5,835 nt of DNA, from NCBI GenBank assembly GCA_945492935.1, contig CALYVE010000128.1, positions 1-5,835 on the forward strand. Direction: 5' to 3'. Source of the DNA: an uncultured Lachnospiraceae bacterium (lineage in GTDB: Bacteria; Bacillota; Clostridia; Lachnospirales; Lachnospiraceae). Shown piece by piece: positions 1 through 5,800 of the stretch; the first letter of the stretch is position 1; every line of letters begins with the position of its first letter. The notes under the pieces are model-generated. The model was not told where the DNA came from. It did no database searches and worked only from the letters and a program-made list of their open reading frames with translations. Both the position numbers and the translations under genes were made by a program.

Positions 1-9
1 GATCGGAAA

Positions 10-210
10 TTATGCTTCCGCGGTAGCACGGTCATAAAAGGTTATTAAATACAGTCCGGTTAGGCCGACGAGTCCATAAATAACCCTGCTCAGTGCTGTT
101 GCTTCACCAAAGAGAAAATCGACAAGATTAAAATTAAAAAAGCCAATAAGTCCCCAATTGATTGCACCGATAATTGTTAATGTAAGACAAACACAATTTA
201 ATACTTTCAT
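10..210 (-). CDS. DUF378 family small membrane protein (YuzA-like)
   Basis: This 66-residue protein is predicted to sit in the cytoplasmic membrane with two helices, roughly residues 7-27 and 41-59. The first carries the motif GAINWGL (15-21) and the second the motif YGLVGLTGLY (45-54). This pair of motifs and the length are what I know of the DUF378/YuzA family, whose function is not established. The short C-terminal tail (DRATAEA) is hydrophilic. The start is fixed by an AGGAGG site six bases upstream. The gene is transcribed away from the purF-like operon and shares a 212-bp intergenic region with it. The reading frame is complete; what lies downstream is outside the window. The family call is fairly secure, but no role can be assigned. 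Confidence 0.88.
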   Translation of the reverse strand: MKVLNCVCLTLTIIGAINWGLIGFFNFNLVDFLFGEATALSRVIYGLVGLTGLYLITFYDRATAEA

Positions 211-216
211 GAGAAA

Positions 217-222
217 CCTCCT
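217..222 (-). promoter_or_regulatory. Ribosome binding site of the DUF378 gene
   Basis: The minus strand reads AGGAGG, six bases before the ATG whose first base is at 210. This is a near-ideal Shine-Dalgarno site and fixes the start of the small membrane protein. Confidence 0.8.
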
Positions 223-276
223 GATTTGTTATGACAAGTTAAATTTACTGGTTCTAAATCTAGTGTTTCCTGTTTT

Positions 277-303
277 TTGAAAAATATACAGAAATGATAA
301 AAT
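277..303 (+). promoter_or_regulatory. Possible upstream promoter of the purF-like operon
   Basis: TTGAAA (277-282) is followed, after a short 15-bp spacer, by TAAAAT (298-303), which has a TG one base before it (295-296) as in an extended -10 element. The hexamers are good but the spacer is two bases shorter than ideal. In AT-rich DNA such matches arise by chance, so this is a second-choice promoter beside the one at 317-345. Confidence 0.35.
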
Positions 304-316
304 GGAAAAATAAGTG

Positions 317-345
317 TTTCTTTTTGTAATAAAAATTGGTATAAT
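317..345 (+). promoter_or_regulatory. Probable housekeeping promoter of the purF-like/pncB/argH operon
   Basis: A perfect TATAAT (340-345) is preceded by TG at 337-338, giving an extended -10 element (TGGTATAAT). At the usual 17-bp spacing the -35 position holds TTTCTT (317-322), a weak match, which an extended -10 can tolerate. Transcription would begin near 351-353, leaving a leader of about 70 nt before the first start codon. This is the best promoter in front of the four-gene block, and there is no obvious promoter between the genes. Confidence 0.6.
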
Positions 346-352
346 AATTGCG

Positions 353-365
353 CGTCAAAATGACG
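353..365. promoter_or_regulatory. Small perfect inverted repeat at the predicted transcription start (candidate operator)
   Basis: CGTCA (353-357) and TGACG (361-365) form a perfect inverted repeat around AAA. It begins about eight bases after the -10 element, where a repressor could block initiation. It could equally be a weak 5-bp hairpin at the very 5' end of the mRNA. I do not recognise it as the binding site of a known regulator. Confidence 0.35.
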
Positions 366-410
366 TATATTAAAAATACAACATTAAATATGTAAAGATT
401 GATAGATCTT

Positions 411-417
411 AAGGAGG
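411..417 (+). promoter_or_regulatory. Ribosome binding site deciding the purF-like start
   Basis: AAGGAGG lies five bases before the ATG at 423. A TTG at 399 in the same frame would begin the protein eight residues earlier, but it has no ribosome binding site and this AAGGAGG would then lie inside the gene. The ATG at 423 is therefore the supported start. Confidence 0.85.
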
Positions 418-422
418 ACACC

Positions 423-1829
423 ATGGGTGGATTTTTTGGAGTAGCATCAAAAGAAGATTGCGTTTTTGATTTGTTTTATGGTACGGATTACCATTCACAT
501 TTAGGTACACGTCGTGCCGGAATGGCTGTTTATGGCGAAGATGCCGGTTTTGAAAAGGCCATTCATAATATTGAGAATTCTCCATTCCGTACGAAATTCC
601 AGAAGGAAGCGAACTCTATGAAAGGAAACTTTGGTATTGGATGTATTTCAGATTATGAAGCACAGCCAATTCTTGTTCGTTCACATCATGGTTCTTTTGC
701 AATTACAACAATCGGAAAGATCAACAATGCAGAAGAAATTATCAATGAGATTTTGAAAGGCAGAACACATTTTTTTGAGATGAGCAATGGCGAAATCAAT
801 GCGACAGAGCTTATTGCGGCAATTATCGATCAAAAGGATAATTTCATTGAAGGTATTCAATATGCTTTAGAGATTGTTGAAGGCTCTATTTCTATGATGA
901 TTCTTACTCCAAAGGGTATATATTGTGCAAGAGATAAGTTTGGCAGAACACCAATTGCAATCGGAAAAAAGGAAGGCGCATATTGTGCTGCCTTTGAGAG
1001 CTTTTCATTCCTTAACCTTGGTTATTCGCATGAACGCGAACTTGGTCCCGGTGAAGTTGTTGTTTTGGAACCCGATCATGCGCGTACATTAGTTGTTCCC
1101 GGTAACAACATGAAGATTTGTACATTTTTGTGGGTATACTATGGATATCCTTCCTCATCCTACGAAGGTGTCAGTGTTGAGAAGATGCGCTACAACTGTG
1201 GCAAGTTCCTCGCTAAGCGTGATAACGTAAAGCCGGATATTGTTGCCGGTGTCCCTGATTCCGGTACAGCCCATGCAATTGGTTATGCAAATGAGTCCGG
1301 TATTCCGTTTTCAAGACCGTTTATTAAATATACACCGACCTGGCCAAGATCATTTATGCCTACGATTCAGAGTAAGCGTGACCTGATTGCAAAGATGAAG
1401 CTGATCCCGGTTGAAGATTTGATTCGTGATAAAAGTTTGCTTTTGATTGATGACTCTATCGTTCGTGGAACACAGCTTCGTGAAACAACAGAGTATTTAT
1501 TTGAGAGTGGTGCAAAGGAAGTCCATATCAGACCGGCATGTCCACCACTTGTATACGGATGCAAATATTTGAACTTCTCTAGAAGTTCATCCGAAATGGA
1601 ACTGATTACACGTAAGGTAATTGCAGAACTTGAAGGTGGAGAAGTAACGGATGAAGTCCTTCAGGAGTATGCCGATTACAATTCAGAAAAATACGAAAAA
1701 ATGGTAGAAAAGATTTGTGAAAAGCTTAAATTTACATCTCTTCGTTTCCATCGCCTGGATGATATGCTTGAATCCGTTGGTGTAGACCCATCTAAGCTTT
1801 GTACATACTGCTGGAATGGCAAAGAGTAA
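423..1829 (+). CDS. purF: PurF-family phosphoribosyltransferase with an apparently inactive glutaminase domain
   Basis: The 468-residue protein has the two-domain layout of amidophosphoribosyltransferase, which makes phosphoribosylamine from PRPP and glutamine in the first step of purine synthesis. Residues 1-230 form an Ntn-type glutaminase-like domain and 231-468 the phosphoribosyltransferase domain. The latter carries VPDSG (277-281) and the PRPP-binding motif LLLIDDSIVRGT (339-350). Cysteines 233, 380, 460 and 463 match the four iron-sulfur ligands of the Bacillus subtilis type enzyme. The N-terminus is unusual: it reads MGGFFG where active enzymes have CGxFG, so the nucleophilic cysteine is glycine. 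By eye, the glutamine-binding Arg, Asn and Asp of E. coli PurF align with S76, I97 and A127. Glutaminase activity is therefore unlikely. The gene leads an operon with pncB 27 nt downstream. The symbol marks the family; I infer a paralogue rather than the purine-pathway enzyme. Confidence 0.85.
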   Translation: MGGFFGVASKEDCVFDLFYGTDYHSHLGTRRAGMAVYGEDAGFEKAIHNIENSPFRTKFQKEANSMKGNFGIGCISDYEAQPILVRSHHGSFAITTIGKINNAEEIINEILKGRTHFFEMSNGEINATELIAAIIDQKDNFIEGIQYALEIVEGSISMMILTPKGIYCARDKFGRTPIAIGKKEGAYCAAFESFSFLNLGYSHERELGPGEVVVLEPDHARTLVVPGNNMKICTFLWVYYGYPSSSYEGVSVEKMRYNCGKFLAKRDNVKPDIVAGVPDSGTAHAIGYANESGIPFSRPFIKYTPTWPRSFMPTIQSKRDLIAKMKLIPVEDLIRDKSLLLIDDSIVRGTQLRETTEYLFESGAKEVHIRPACPPLVYGCKYLNFSRSSSEMELITRKVIAELEGGEVTDEVLQEYADYNSEKYEKMVEKICEKLKFTSLRFHRLDDMLESVGVDPSKLCTYCWNGKE

Positions 1830-1844
1830 TTGTTTTTTGCAAAT

Positions 1845-1850
1845 GGAGGG
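1845..1850 (+). promoter_or_regulatory. Ribosome binding site deciding the pncB start
   Basis: GGAGGG lies six bases before the ATG at 1857. The frame is open back to a TTG at 1830, directly after the purF-like stop codon, but that codon has no comparable site in front of it. The protein made from 1857 also begins close to the conserved YYELTMANGY segment, as expected for the family. Confidence 0.8.
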
Positions 1851-1856
1851 AATGCT

Positions 1857-3317
1857 ATGCGAAATCTTACAATGCTGATGGATTATTATGAGCTTACAAT
1901 GGCAAATGGCTATTTTGTCAAAGGCTTTCAAAACAAAATCGTATCCTTTGATATGTTCTATCGCAAAAATCCGGACAATGGCGGATTTGTTGTATCCGCA
2001 GGCTTGGAACAGCTGATAGAATATGTTTCGAATATGCATTTTTCAAAAGAGGATATTGATTATTTAAGAAGCAAGGGTGAGTTTTCGGATGCGTTCCTGG
2101 ATTACCTTGCAGACTTCCATTTTTCAGGTACAATCGAAGCCATACCGGAAGGTACCATTTGTTATCCGAACACACCGATTGTGACGGTGACTGCACCGGT
2201 AATTGAGGCGCAGCTTGTTGAGACTATGTTGCTGCTTACTATAAATTTTTCATCGCTTATTGCTACAAAGGCAGCACGTATCTGCCGTGCAGCAGGTGAT
2301 ATGGATGCGATTGTGATGGAGTTTGGTGCACGACGTGCACATAGCTATGATGCAGCTGTTTTAGGTGCAAGAGCTGCATATATTGGCGGTGTTGCTGCGA
2401 CGGCTACTGTACTTTGTGATGAGAAGTTTGGTGTTCCGGCAATTGGAACAATGGCACATAGCTGGATACAGTTTTTTGATACCGAATATGATGCATTCCG
2501 GGCATATGCGGAAGTTTATCCGGATAATTGTACATTGTTAATAGACACGTATGACATATTAAAGAGTGGTGCGGTCAATGCAATTCGGGTAGCGAAGGAA
2601 GTACTCGAACCGATGGGAAAACGTCTAAAAGGTGTTCGCATTGATAGTGGCGACCTTGCGTATTTTTCCAAGAAATTACGTAAAATGTTTGACGCAGCGG
2701 GCATGCAGGATTGTAAGATCGTTGTATCAAATAGTGTAGATGAATATTTGATTCGTTCGTTACAAGAACAAGGTGCATGCATTAATTCCTTTGGCGTCGG
2801 CGAACGAATGATTACATCAAAGTCAGACCCTGTGTTTGGTGGTGTGTATAAGCTTGTTGCAGTTATGAATGATGCGGGAGAATTTGTCCCTAAGATAAAA
2901 ATCTCAGAAAATATTGAAAAAATCACAAATCCGGGTAAGAAGAAGCTCTGGAGAATATTTAGCAAAGAGACAGGCTATGCGCTTGCGGATCTTATTTCAA
3001 TGAGCGATGAGACGTTTGATGGTACGAAGCCAATTCCATATATTGATCCGATTAAGCCATGGAAAAAGATGTCCTTCCATGATGTTGAAGTGAAAGAAAT
3101 GCAACAGGTCATTTTTAAGGATGGAAAGCTTGTATATGACAAACCGTCTTTAGATGATATTCGTAATTATGTTAAAATTCAGCTGATAGAGCAGGTGTGG
3201 GAAGAGGAACAGCGTTTTGAAAATCCACATGTTCATTATGTTGATTTGTCAACAAAGCTTTATGATATTAAGAAACAAATGTTAGAGCAGTATGATTCAT
3301 TAGAAGGTGAGGTATAA
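1857..3317 (+). CDS. pncB: Nicotinate phosphoribosyltransferase
   Basis: This cytoplasmic enzyme of the Preiss-Handler NAD salvage route joins nicotinate to PRPP, with ATP hydrolysis, to give nicotinate mononucleotide (EC 6.3.4.21). The 486-residue protein is the usual length for the longer bacterial form. Family motifs run in order: DYYELTMANGY (9-19), EFGARRAH (155-162), GTMAH (197-201), RIDSGDLA (261-268) and FGVGERM near the middle. His201 matches the histidine that is transiently phosphorylated in characterised enzymes. EFGARRAH and RIDSGD are typical of the substrate- and phosphate-binding part of the barrel. I see no frameshift or missing key residue. It follows the purF-like gene by 27 nt, and its last codons contain the ribosome binding site of argH, so it is co-transcribed. 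Nicotinamide phosphoribosyltransferase is a related alternative, but the motifs fit the nicotinate enzyme better. Confidence 0.94.
   Translation: MRNLTMLMDYYELTMANGYFVKGFQNKIVSFDMFYRKNPDNGGFVVSAGLEQLIEYVSNMHFSKEDIDYLRSKGEFSDAFLDYLADFHFSGTIEAIPEGTICYPNTPIVTVTAPVIEAQLVETMLLLTINFSSLIATKAARICRAAGDMDAIVMEFGARRAHSYDAAVLGARAAYIGGVAATATVLCDEKFGVPAIGTMAHSWIQFFDTEYDAFRAYAEVYPDNCTLLIDTYDILKSGAVNAIRVAKEVLEPMGKRLKGVRIDSGDLAYFSKKLRKMFDAAGMQDCKIVVSNSVDEYLIRSLQEQGACINSFGVGERMITSKSDPVFGGVYKLVAVMNDAGEFVPKIKISENIEKITNPGKKKLWRIFSKETGYALADLISMSDETFDGTKPIPYIDPIKPWKKMSFHDVEVKEMQQVIFKDGKLVYDKPSLDDIRNYVKIQLIEQVWEEEQRFENPHVHYVDLSTKLYDIKKQMLEQYDSLEGEV
3304..3312 (+). promoter_or_regulatory. Ribosome binding site of argH inside the pncB end
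   Basis: AAGGTGAGG lies in the last codons of pncB, seven bases before the argH ATG. Because the pncB stop and argH start are only 2 nt apart, ribosomes finishing pncB would uncover and feed this site, so the two genes are probably translationally coupled. Confidence 0.6.
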
Positions 3318-3319
3318 AT

Positions 3320-4708
3320 ATGGCACAGCTTTGGGGCGGTCGTTTTACAAAGGAGACCGATCAGTTAGTATACAATTTTAATGCATCTATATCATTCGAT
3401 CAAAAATTTTACCGTCAGGATATTCGCGGAAGTATTGCACATGTAACAATGCTGGCAGCGGCGGGCATTTTGACAGACGATGAAAAAGACCGGATTATTG
3501 ATGGATTAAACGGAATTTTGCGTGATGTCGAAAACGGCTCGCTTGAAATTACCATGGAATATGAGGATATTCATAGCTTTGTCGAAGCAAACTTAATTGA
3601 CCGTATTGGGGATGTTGGTAAGAAGCTTCATACTGGACGTTCCCGTAATGACCAGGTGGCTCTTGATATGAGACTCTATACGCGAGATGAGATTATTGAG
3701 ATTCGCAGTCTGGTTATAGATTTGCTTGAAGTATTACATAAGCTTATGAAAGAGCATGTTGGTACATATATGCCGGGCTTTACGCATTTGCAGAAAGCAC
3801 AGCCTATTACATTTGCACATCATATTGGTGCTTACATGGAAATGTTCAAACGAGACTATGGCCGTTTGAATGATATTTACAACCGTATGAACTATTGTCC
3901 GCTTGGAGCCGGTGCACTTGCAGGTACTACGTACCCGCTTGACCGGGATCTGACAGCGAAGCTATTAGATTTTGAGGGACCGACTTTGAATAGTATGGAT
4001 TCCGTAGCCGATCGCGATTATGTAATTGAGCTTTTGGCTGCGCTCTCAACAATTATGATGCACCTTTCGAGATTTTCGGAGGAAATCATTATTTGGAATT
4101 CCAATGAATATCAGTTTGTAGAGTTAGATGATGCATATAGCACCGGTAGTTCTATTATGCCACAGAAGAAAAATCCTGATATTGCAGAGCTTGTTCGTGG
4201 TAAGACCGGCCGTGTTTATGGTTCTCTTATGTCGCTTCTTACTACCATGAAGGGAATTCCGCTTGCCTACAATAAGGATATGCAGGAGGATAAGGAGCTT
4301 ACATTTGATGCGATAGACACAGTGAAGGGTTGCATTTCCCTTTTTACGGGTATGATTTCAACGATGCATCTGAATGAAGAAGTTATGAAGAAAAGCGCAA
4401 TGAATGGTTTTACAAATGCTACAGATGCGGCTGATTACCTTGTGAACCATGGAGTTCCGTTCCGTGATGCACATGGAATCGTAGGACAACTCGTATTATA
4501 TTGCCTTGACAAAAATATATCTCTGGAGCAGATGAGCTTAGAGGAGTATAAGGCAATTAGTCCGATTTTTGAAAATGATATTTATGAGGCAATCAGCCTT
4601 GATACATGTGTAGGAAAGCGTAATACAATCGGTGCTCCGGGACCGGATGCCATGCAGAAGGTATTGGATATCAATGAAGCTTTCTTAAAGCAAATCAAGG
4701 AGGGATAA
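3320..4708 (+). CDS. argH: Argininosuccinate lyase
   Basis: This enzyme splits argininosuccinate into arginine and fumarate (EC 4.3.2.1), the last step of arginine synthesis, in the cytoplasm and normally as a homotetramer. The 462-residue length is typical. The N-terminus MAQLWGGRF is characteristic. HTGRSRNDQ (104-112) and THLQKAQP (155-162) are the first two conserved regions; T155-H156 match the acid/base region. GSSIMPQKKNP (276-286) is the mobile signature loop with the catalytic serine pair S277-S278. These motifs separate it from adenylosuccinate lyase, fumarase and aspartase in the same superfamily. No argG is adjacent, so it stands apart from its usual partner within this window. 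It starts 2 nt after pncB and ends 1 nt before a small unknown gene, so it is an internal operon member. No defect is visible. Confidence 0.96.
   Translation: MAQLWGGRFTKETDQLVYNFNASISFDQKFYRQDIRGSIAHVTMLAAAGILTDDEKDRIIDGLNGILRDVENGSLEITMEYEDIHSFVEANLIDRIGDVGKKLHTGRSRNDQVALDMRLYTRDEIIEIRSLVIDLLEVLHKLMKEHVGTYMPGFTHLQKAQPITFAHHIGAYMEMFKRDYGRLNDIYNRMNYCPLGAGALAGTTYPLDRDLTAKLLDFEGPTLNSMDSVADRDYVIELLAALSTIMMHLSRFSEEIIIWNSNEYQFVELDDAYSTGSSIMPQKKNPDIAELVRGKTGRVYGSLMSLLTTMKGIPLAYNKDMQEDKELTFDAIDTVKGCISLFTGMISTMHLNEEVMKKSAMNGFTNATDAADYLVNHGVPFRDAHGIVGQLVLYCLDKNISLEQMSLEEYKAISPIFENDIYEAISLDTCVGKRNTIGAPGPDAMQKVLDINEAFLKQIKEG
4697..4704 (+). promoter_or_regulatory. Ribosome binding site of the 80-residue protein gene
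   Basis: AAGGAGGG, in the final codons of argH, lies five bases before the ATG at 4710. It is one of the strongest such sites in the window and is the main reason to accept the small downstream reading frame as a real gene. Confidence 0.8.
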
Positions 4709-4709
4709 T

Positions 4710-4952
4710 ATGAATAATACAACAAAGGCTAAGGTTGAGTTGGCAAAAAAAATGCTCAAAGGTAAGATTGATATTGATGAAGTTGCGATAATGACAGGTC
4801 TTCCTGAGGAACAGCTTAAGGCTATTGCAGATGAGGTAGTACCGAAGAACACAGACGCAGAAATTCTCAAAAATTTAGATACAGTTGATCTTAATATCGG
4901 TCCAATCTTATTCGATGATCTTCCGGCAGGAGAAGAGGATATGGAAGAGTAA
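4710..4952 (+). CDS. Unrecognised 80-residue acidic protein with a helix-turn-helix-like N-terminal half
   Basis: I do not recognise this protein. It begins 1 nt after the argH stop codon behind a strong ribosome binding site, so it is very probably translated and belongs to the operon. Residues 6-19 look like a basic, lysine-rich helix, and residues 21-40 (DIDEVAIMTGLPEEQLKAIA) resemble a helix-turn-helix. A similar pattern occurs, from memory, at the C-terminal end of Rpn/YhgA-like PD-(D/E)XK transposase-type proteins. The second half differs: it holds the hydrophobic segment LNIGPILFDDL (61-71) and ends in GEEDMEE, strongly acidic. No signal peptide, membrane helix or cysteine is present. 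It could be a small regulator, a partner of an operon enzyme, or a domesticated fragment of a mobile gene. The sequence alone does not decide between these. Confidence 0.75.
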   Translation: MNNTTKAKVELAKKMLKGKIDIDEVAIMTGLPEEQLKAIADEVVPKNTDAEILKNLDTVDLNIGPILFDDLPAGEEDMEE

Positions 4953-4953
4953 G

Positions 4954-5009
4954 AACAGAACGTGGGACATGGGACAGAGGGATGTTTATCTGTCCCATGT
5001 CCCTCTGTT
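4954..5009. terminator. Long palindrome between convergent genes, probable two-way terminator and possible REP-like repeat
   Basis: Positions 4964-4978 (GGGACATGGGACAGA) pair perfectly with 4989-5003 over 15 bp around a 10-nt loop. A further 6 bp, AACAGA (4954-4959) with TCTGTT (5004-5009), close the base past a 4-nt bulge (4960-4963). The structure starts 1 nt after the stop codon of the 80-residue gene and ends 1 nt before that of sigG, so it can stop transcripts from both sides. The following T-runs are poor in both directions, so it is not a textbook intrinsic terminator. The GGGACA-type arms resemble dispersed hairpin repeats that I recall from clostridial genomes; that link is an inference. 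Confidence 0.75.
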
Positions 5010-5010
5010 A

Positions 5011-5787
5011 TTACTTTAGATAATTTCGCATTGTTTTCAGTGCATTTTTTTCAAGACGACTGACTTGTGCCTGTGAGATTGCAATTTCATTGGCAACCTC
5101 TGTCTGGGTTTTTCCTTCAAAAAAACGCTTTCTGATAATATTTGACTCTCGGGTATCCAGTTTTTTCATAGCATCCTTCAGCGCAATGTTTTCTATCCAG
5201 TTTTCTTCCCGGTTTTTTTTATCGCTGACCTGATCCATTAAATAGAGTACATCCTGTCCCTCCTGATAGACAGGTTCAAATAACGACATTGGTGTCGCAA
5301 TGGCGTCTAGGGCATTTACAATGTCTTCCTTCGGCATATCGATTTCTTTTGCTATTTCTTCAATCGTTGGTTCGCGGTCGTATTTCTTTGTGAGAACGTC
5401 TCTGGTGTAAATTGCTTTATAGGCAACATCACGTAAGGAACGGGATACATGAATCGTATTATTATCTCTTAAATAGCGTCTGCATTCTCCGATAATCATT
5501 GGAACGGCATAGGTGGAAAATCGGACGTCTAAGCTTCTGTCAAAGTTGTCGATGGCTTTCATAAGGCCGATGCAGCCAACCTGAAATAAATCATCTGCGT
5601 TTTCGGAAGCATTTTGGAACCGTTGGATGACACTTAATACAAGTCTCAAATTTCCTTTGATAAATTGCTCACGTGCTGTTTTATCTCCTCGTTCTATTTG
5701 CTCGAACAGTGCCTTTTTTTCGTCTTCAGAAAGTAAGGGAAGCTTCGATGTGTTTACACCGCAGATTATTACTTTGTTTCTTGCCAT
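5011..5787 (-). CDS. sigG: RNA polymerase sporulation sigma factor G
   Basis: SigG directs RNA polymerase to late forespore genes after engulfment. The 258-residue protein closely follows B. subtilis SigG, including the N-terminus MARNKVIICGVNTSKLP, which marks SigG rather than SigF. Region 2 spans about 42-112, with the core-binding segment DDLFQVGCIGL (65-75) and the -10 recognition stretch ending in RRYLRDNN (103-110). Region 3 begins near VSRSLRD (114-120). Region 4 holds the DNA-binding helix-turn-helix GKTQTEVANEIAISQAQVSR (225-244). The start is supported by a GGAGGA site eight bases upstream. In B. subtilis and many Clostridia, sigG follows spoIIGA and sigE; those would lie beyond the right edge. 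Its own promoter is not visible in the 48 bases left. It is convergent to the metabolic operon, and nothing suggests it is defective. Confidence 0.95.
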   Translation of the reverse strand: MARNKVIICGVNTSKLPLLSEDEKKALFEQIERGDKTAREQFIKGNLRLVLSVIQRFQNASENADDLFQVGCIGLMKAIDNFDRSLDVRFSTYAVPMIIGECRRYLRDNNTIHVSRSLRDVAYKAIYTRDVLTKKYDREPTIEEIAKEIDMPKEDIVNALDAIATPMSLFEPVYQEGQDVLYLMDQVSDKKNREENWIENIALKDAMKKLDTRESNIIRKRFFEGKTQTEVANEIAISQAQVSRLEKNALKTMRNYLK

Positions 5788-5794
5788 TTGTTAT

Positions 5795-5800
5795 TCCTCC
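5795..5800 (-). promoter_or_regulatory. Ribosome binding site of sigG
   Basis: The minus strand reads GGAGGA, eight bases before the ATG at 5787. The spacing and sequence are good and agree with the start expected from comparison with B. subtilis SigG. Confidence 0.75.

Noticed and set aside
231..290. Minus-strand promoter for the DUF378 gene, including an ECF-like GGAAAC element
   Set aside because: GGAAAC is followed at 17 bp by TAAATT, but neither a housekeeping nor a recognised alternative sigma pair is complete. I could not choose a promoter here with any confidence.
399..422. TTG start at 399 giving an eight-residue longer PurF-like protein
   Set aside because: It has no ribosome binding site, and the strong AAGGAGG at 411-417 is placed correctly for the ATG at 423.
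352..422. Riboswitch or attenuator in the leader of the operon
   Set aside because: The leader is only about 70 nt and AT-rich. It has a weak 5-bp hairpin (395-399 with 406-410) next to the ribosome binding site, but no conserved riboswitch core or terminator/antiterminator pair.
459..461. Cys13 of the PurF-like protein as a hidden nucleophile exposed by removal of a propeptide, as in B. subtilis PurF where cleavage follows Glu-Glu
   Set aside because: KEDC superficially resembles a cleavage site, but GGFFGV aligns with CGVFGI of active PurF, and the YG that follows 18 residues later keeps the same spacing from Gly2. Cleaving before Cys13 would remove the first strand of the domain, and the residue after Cys13 is Val rather than the expected Gly.
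1830..1856. TTG start at 1830 for pncB
   Set aside because: No suitable ribosome binding site precedes it, while GGAGGG is correctly spaced for the ATG at 1857; the extra residues do not resemble the family N-terminus.
2516..2965. Antisense 149-residue open frame within pncB
   Set aside because: It lies opposite a well-conserved enzyme gene, shows no recognisable domain and has no convincing ribosome binding site; it is a by-product of pncB codon use. The same holds for the antisense frames at 1367-1564, 1683-2039, 1918-2196, 2575-2778 and 4685-4870.
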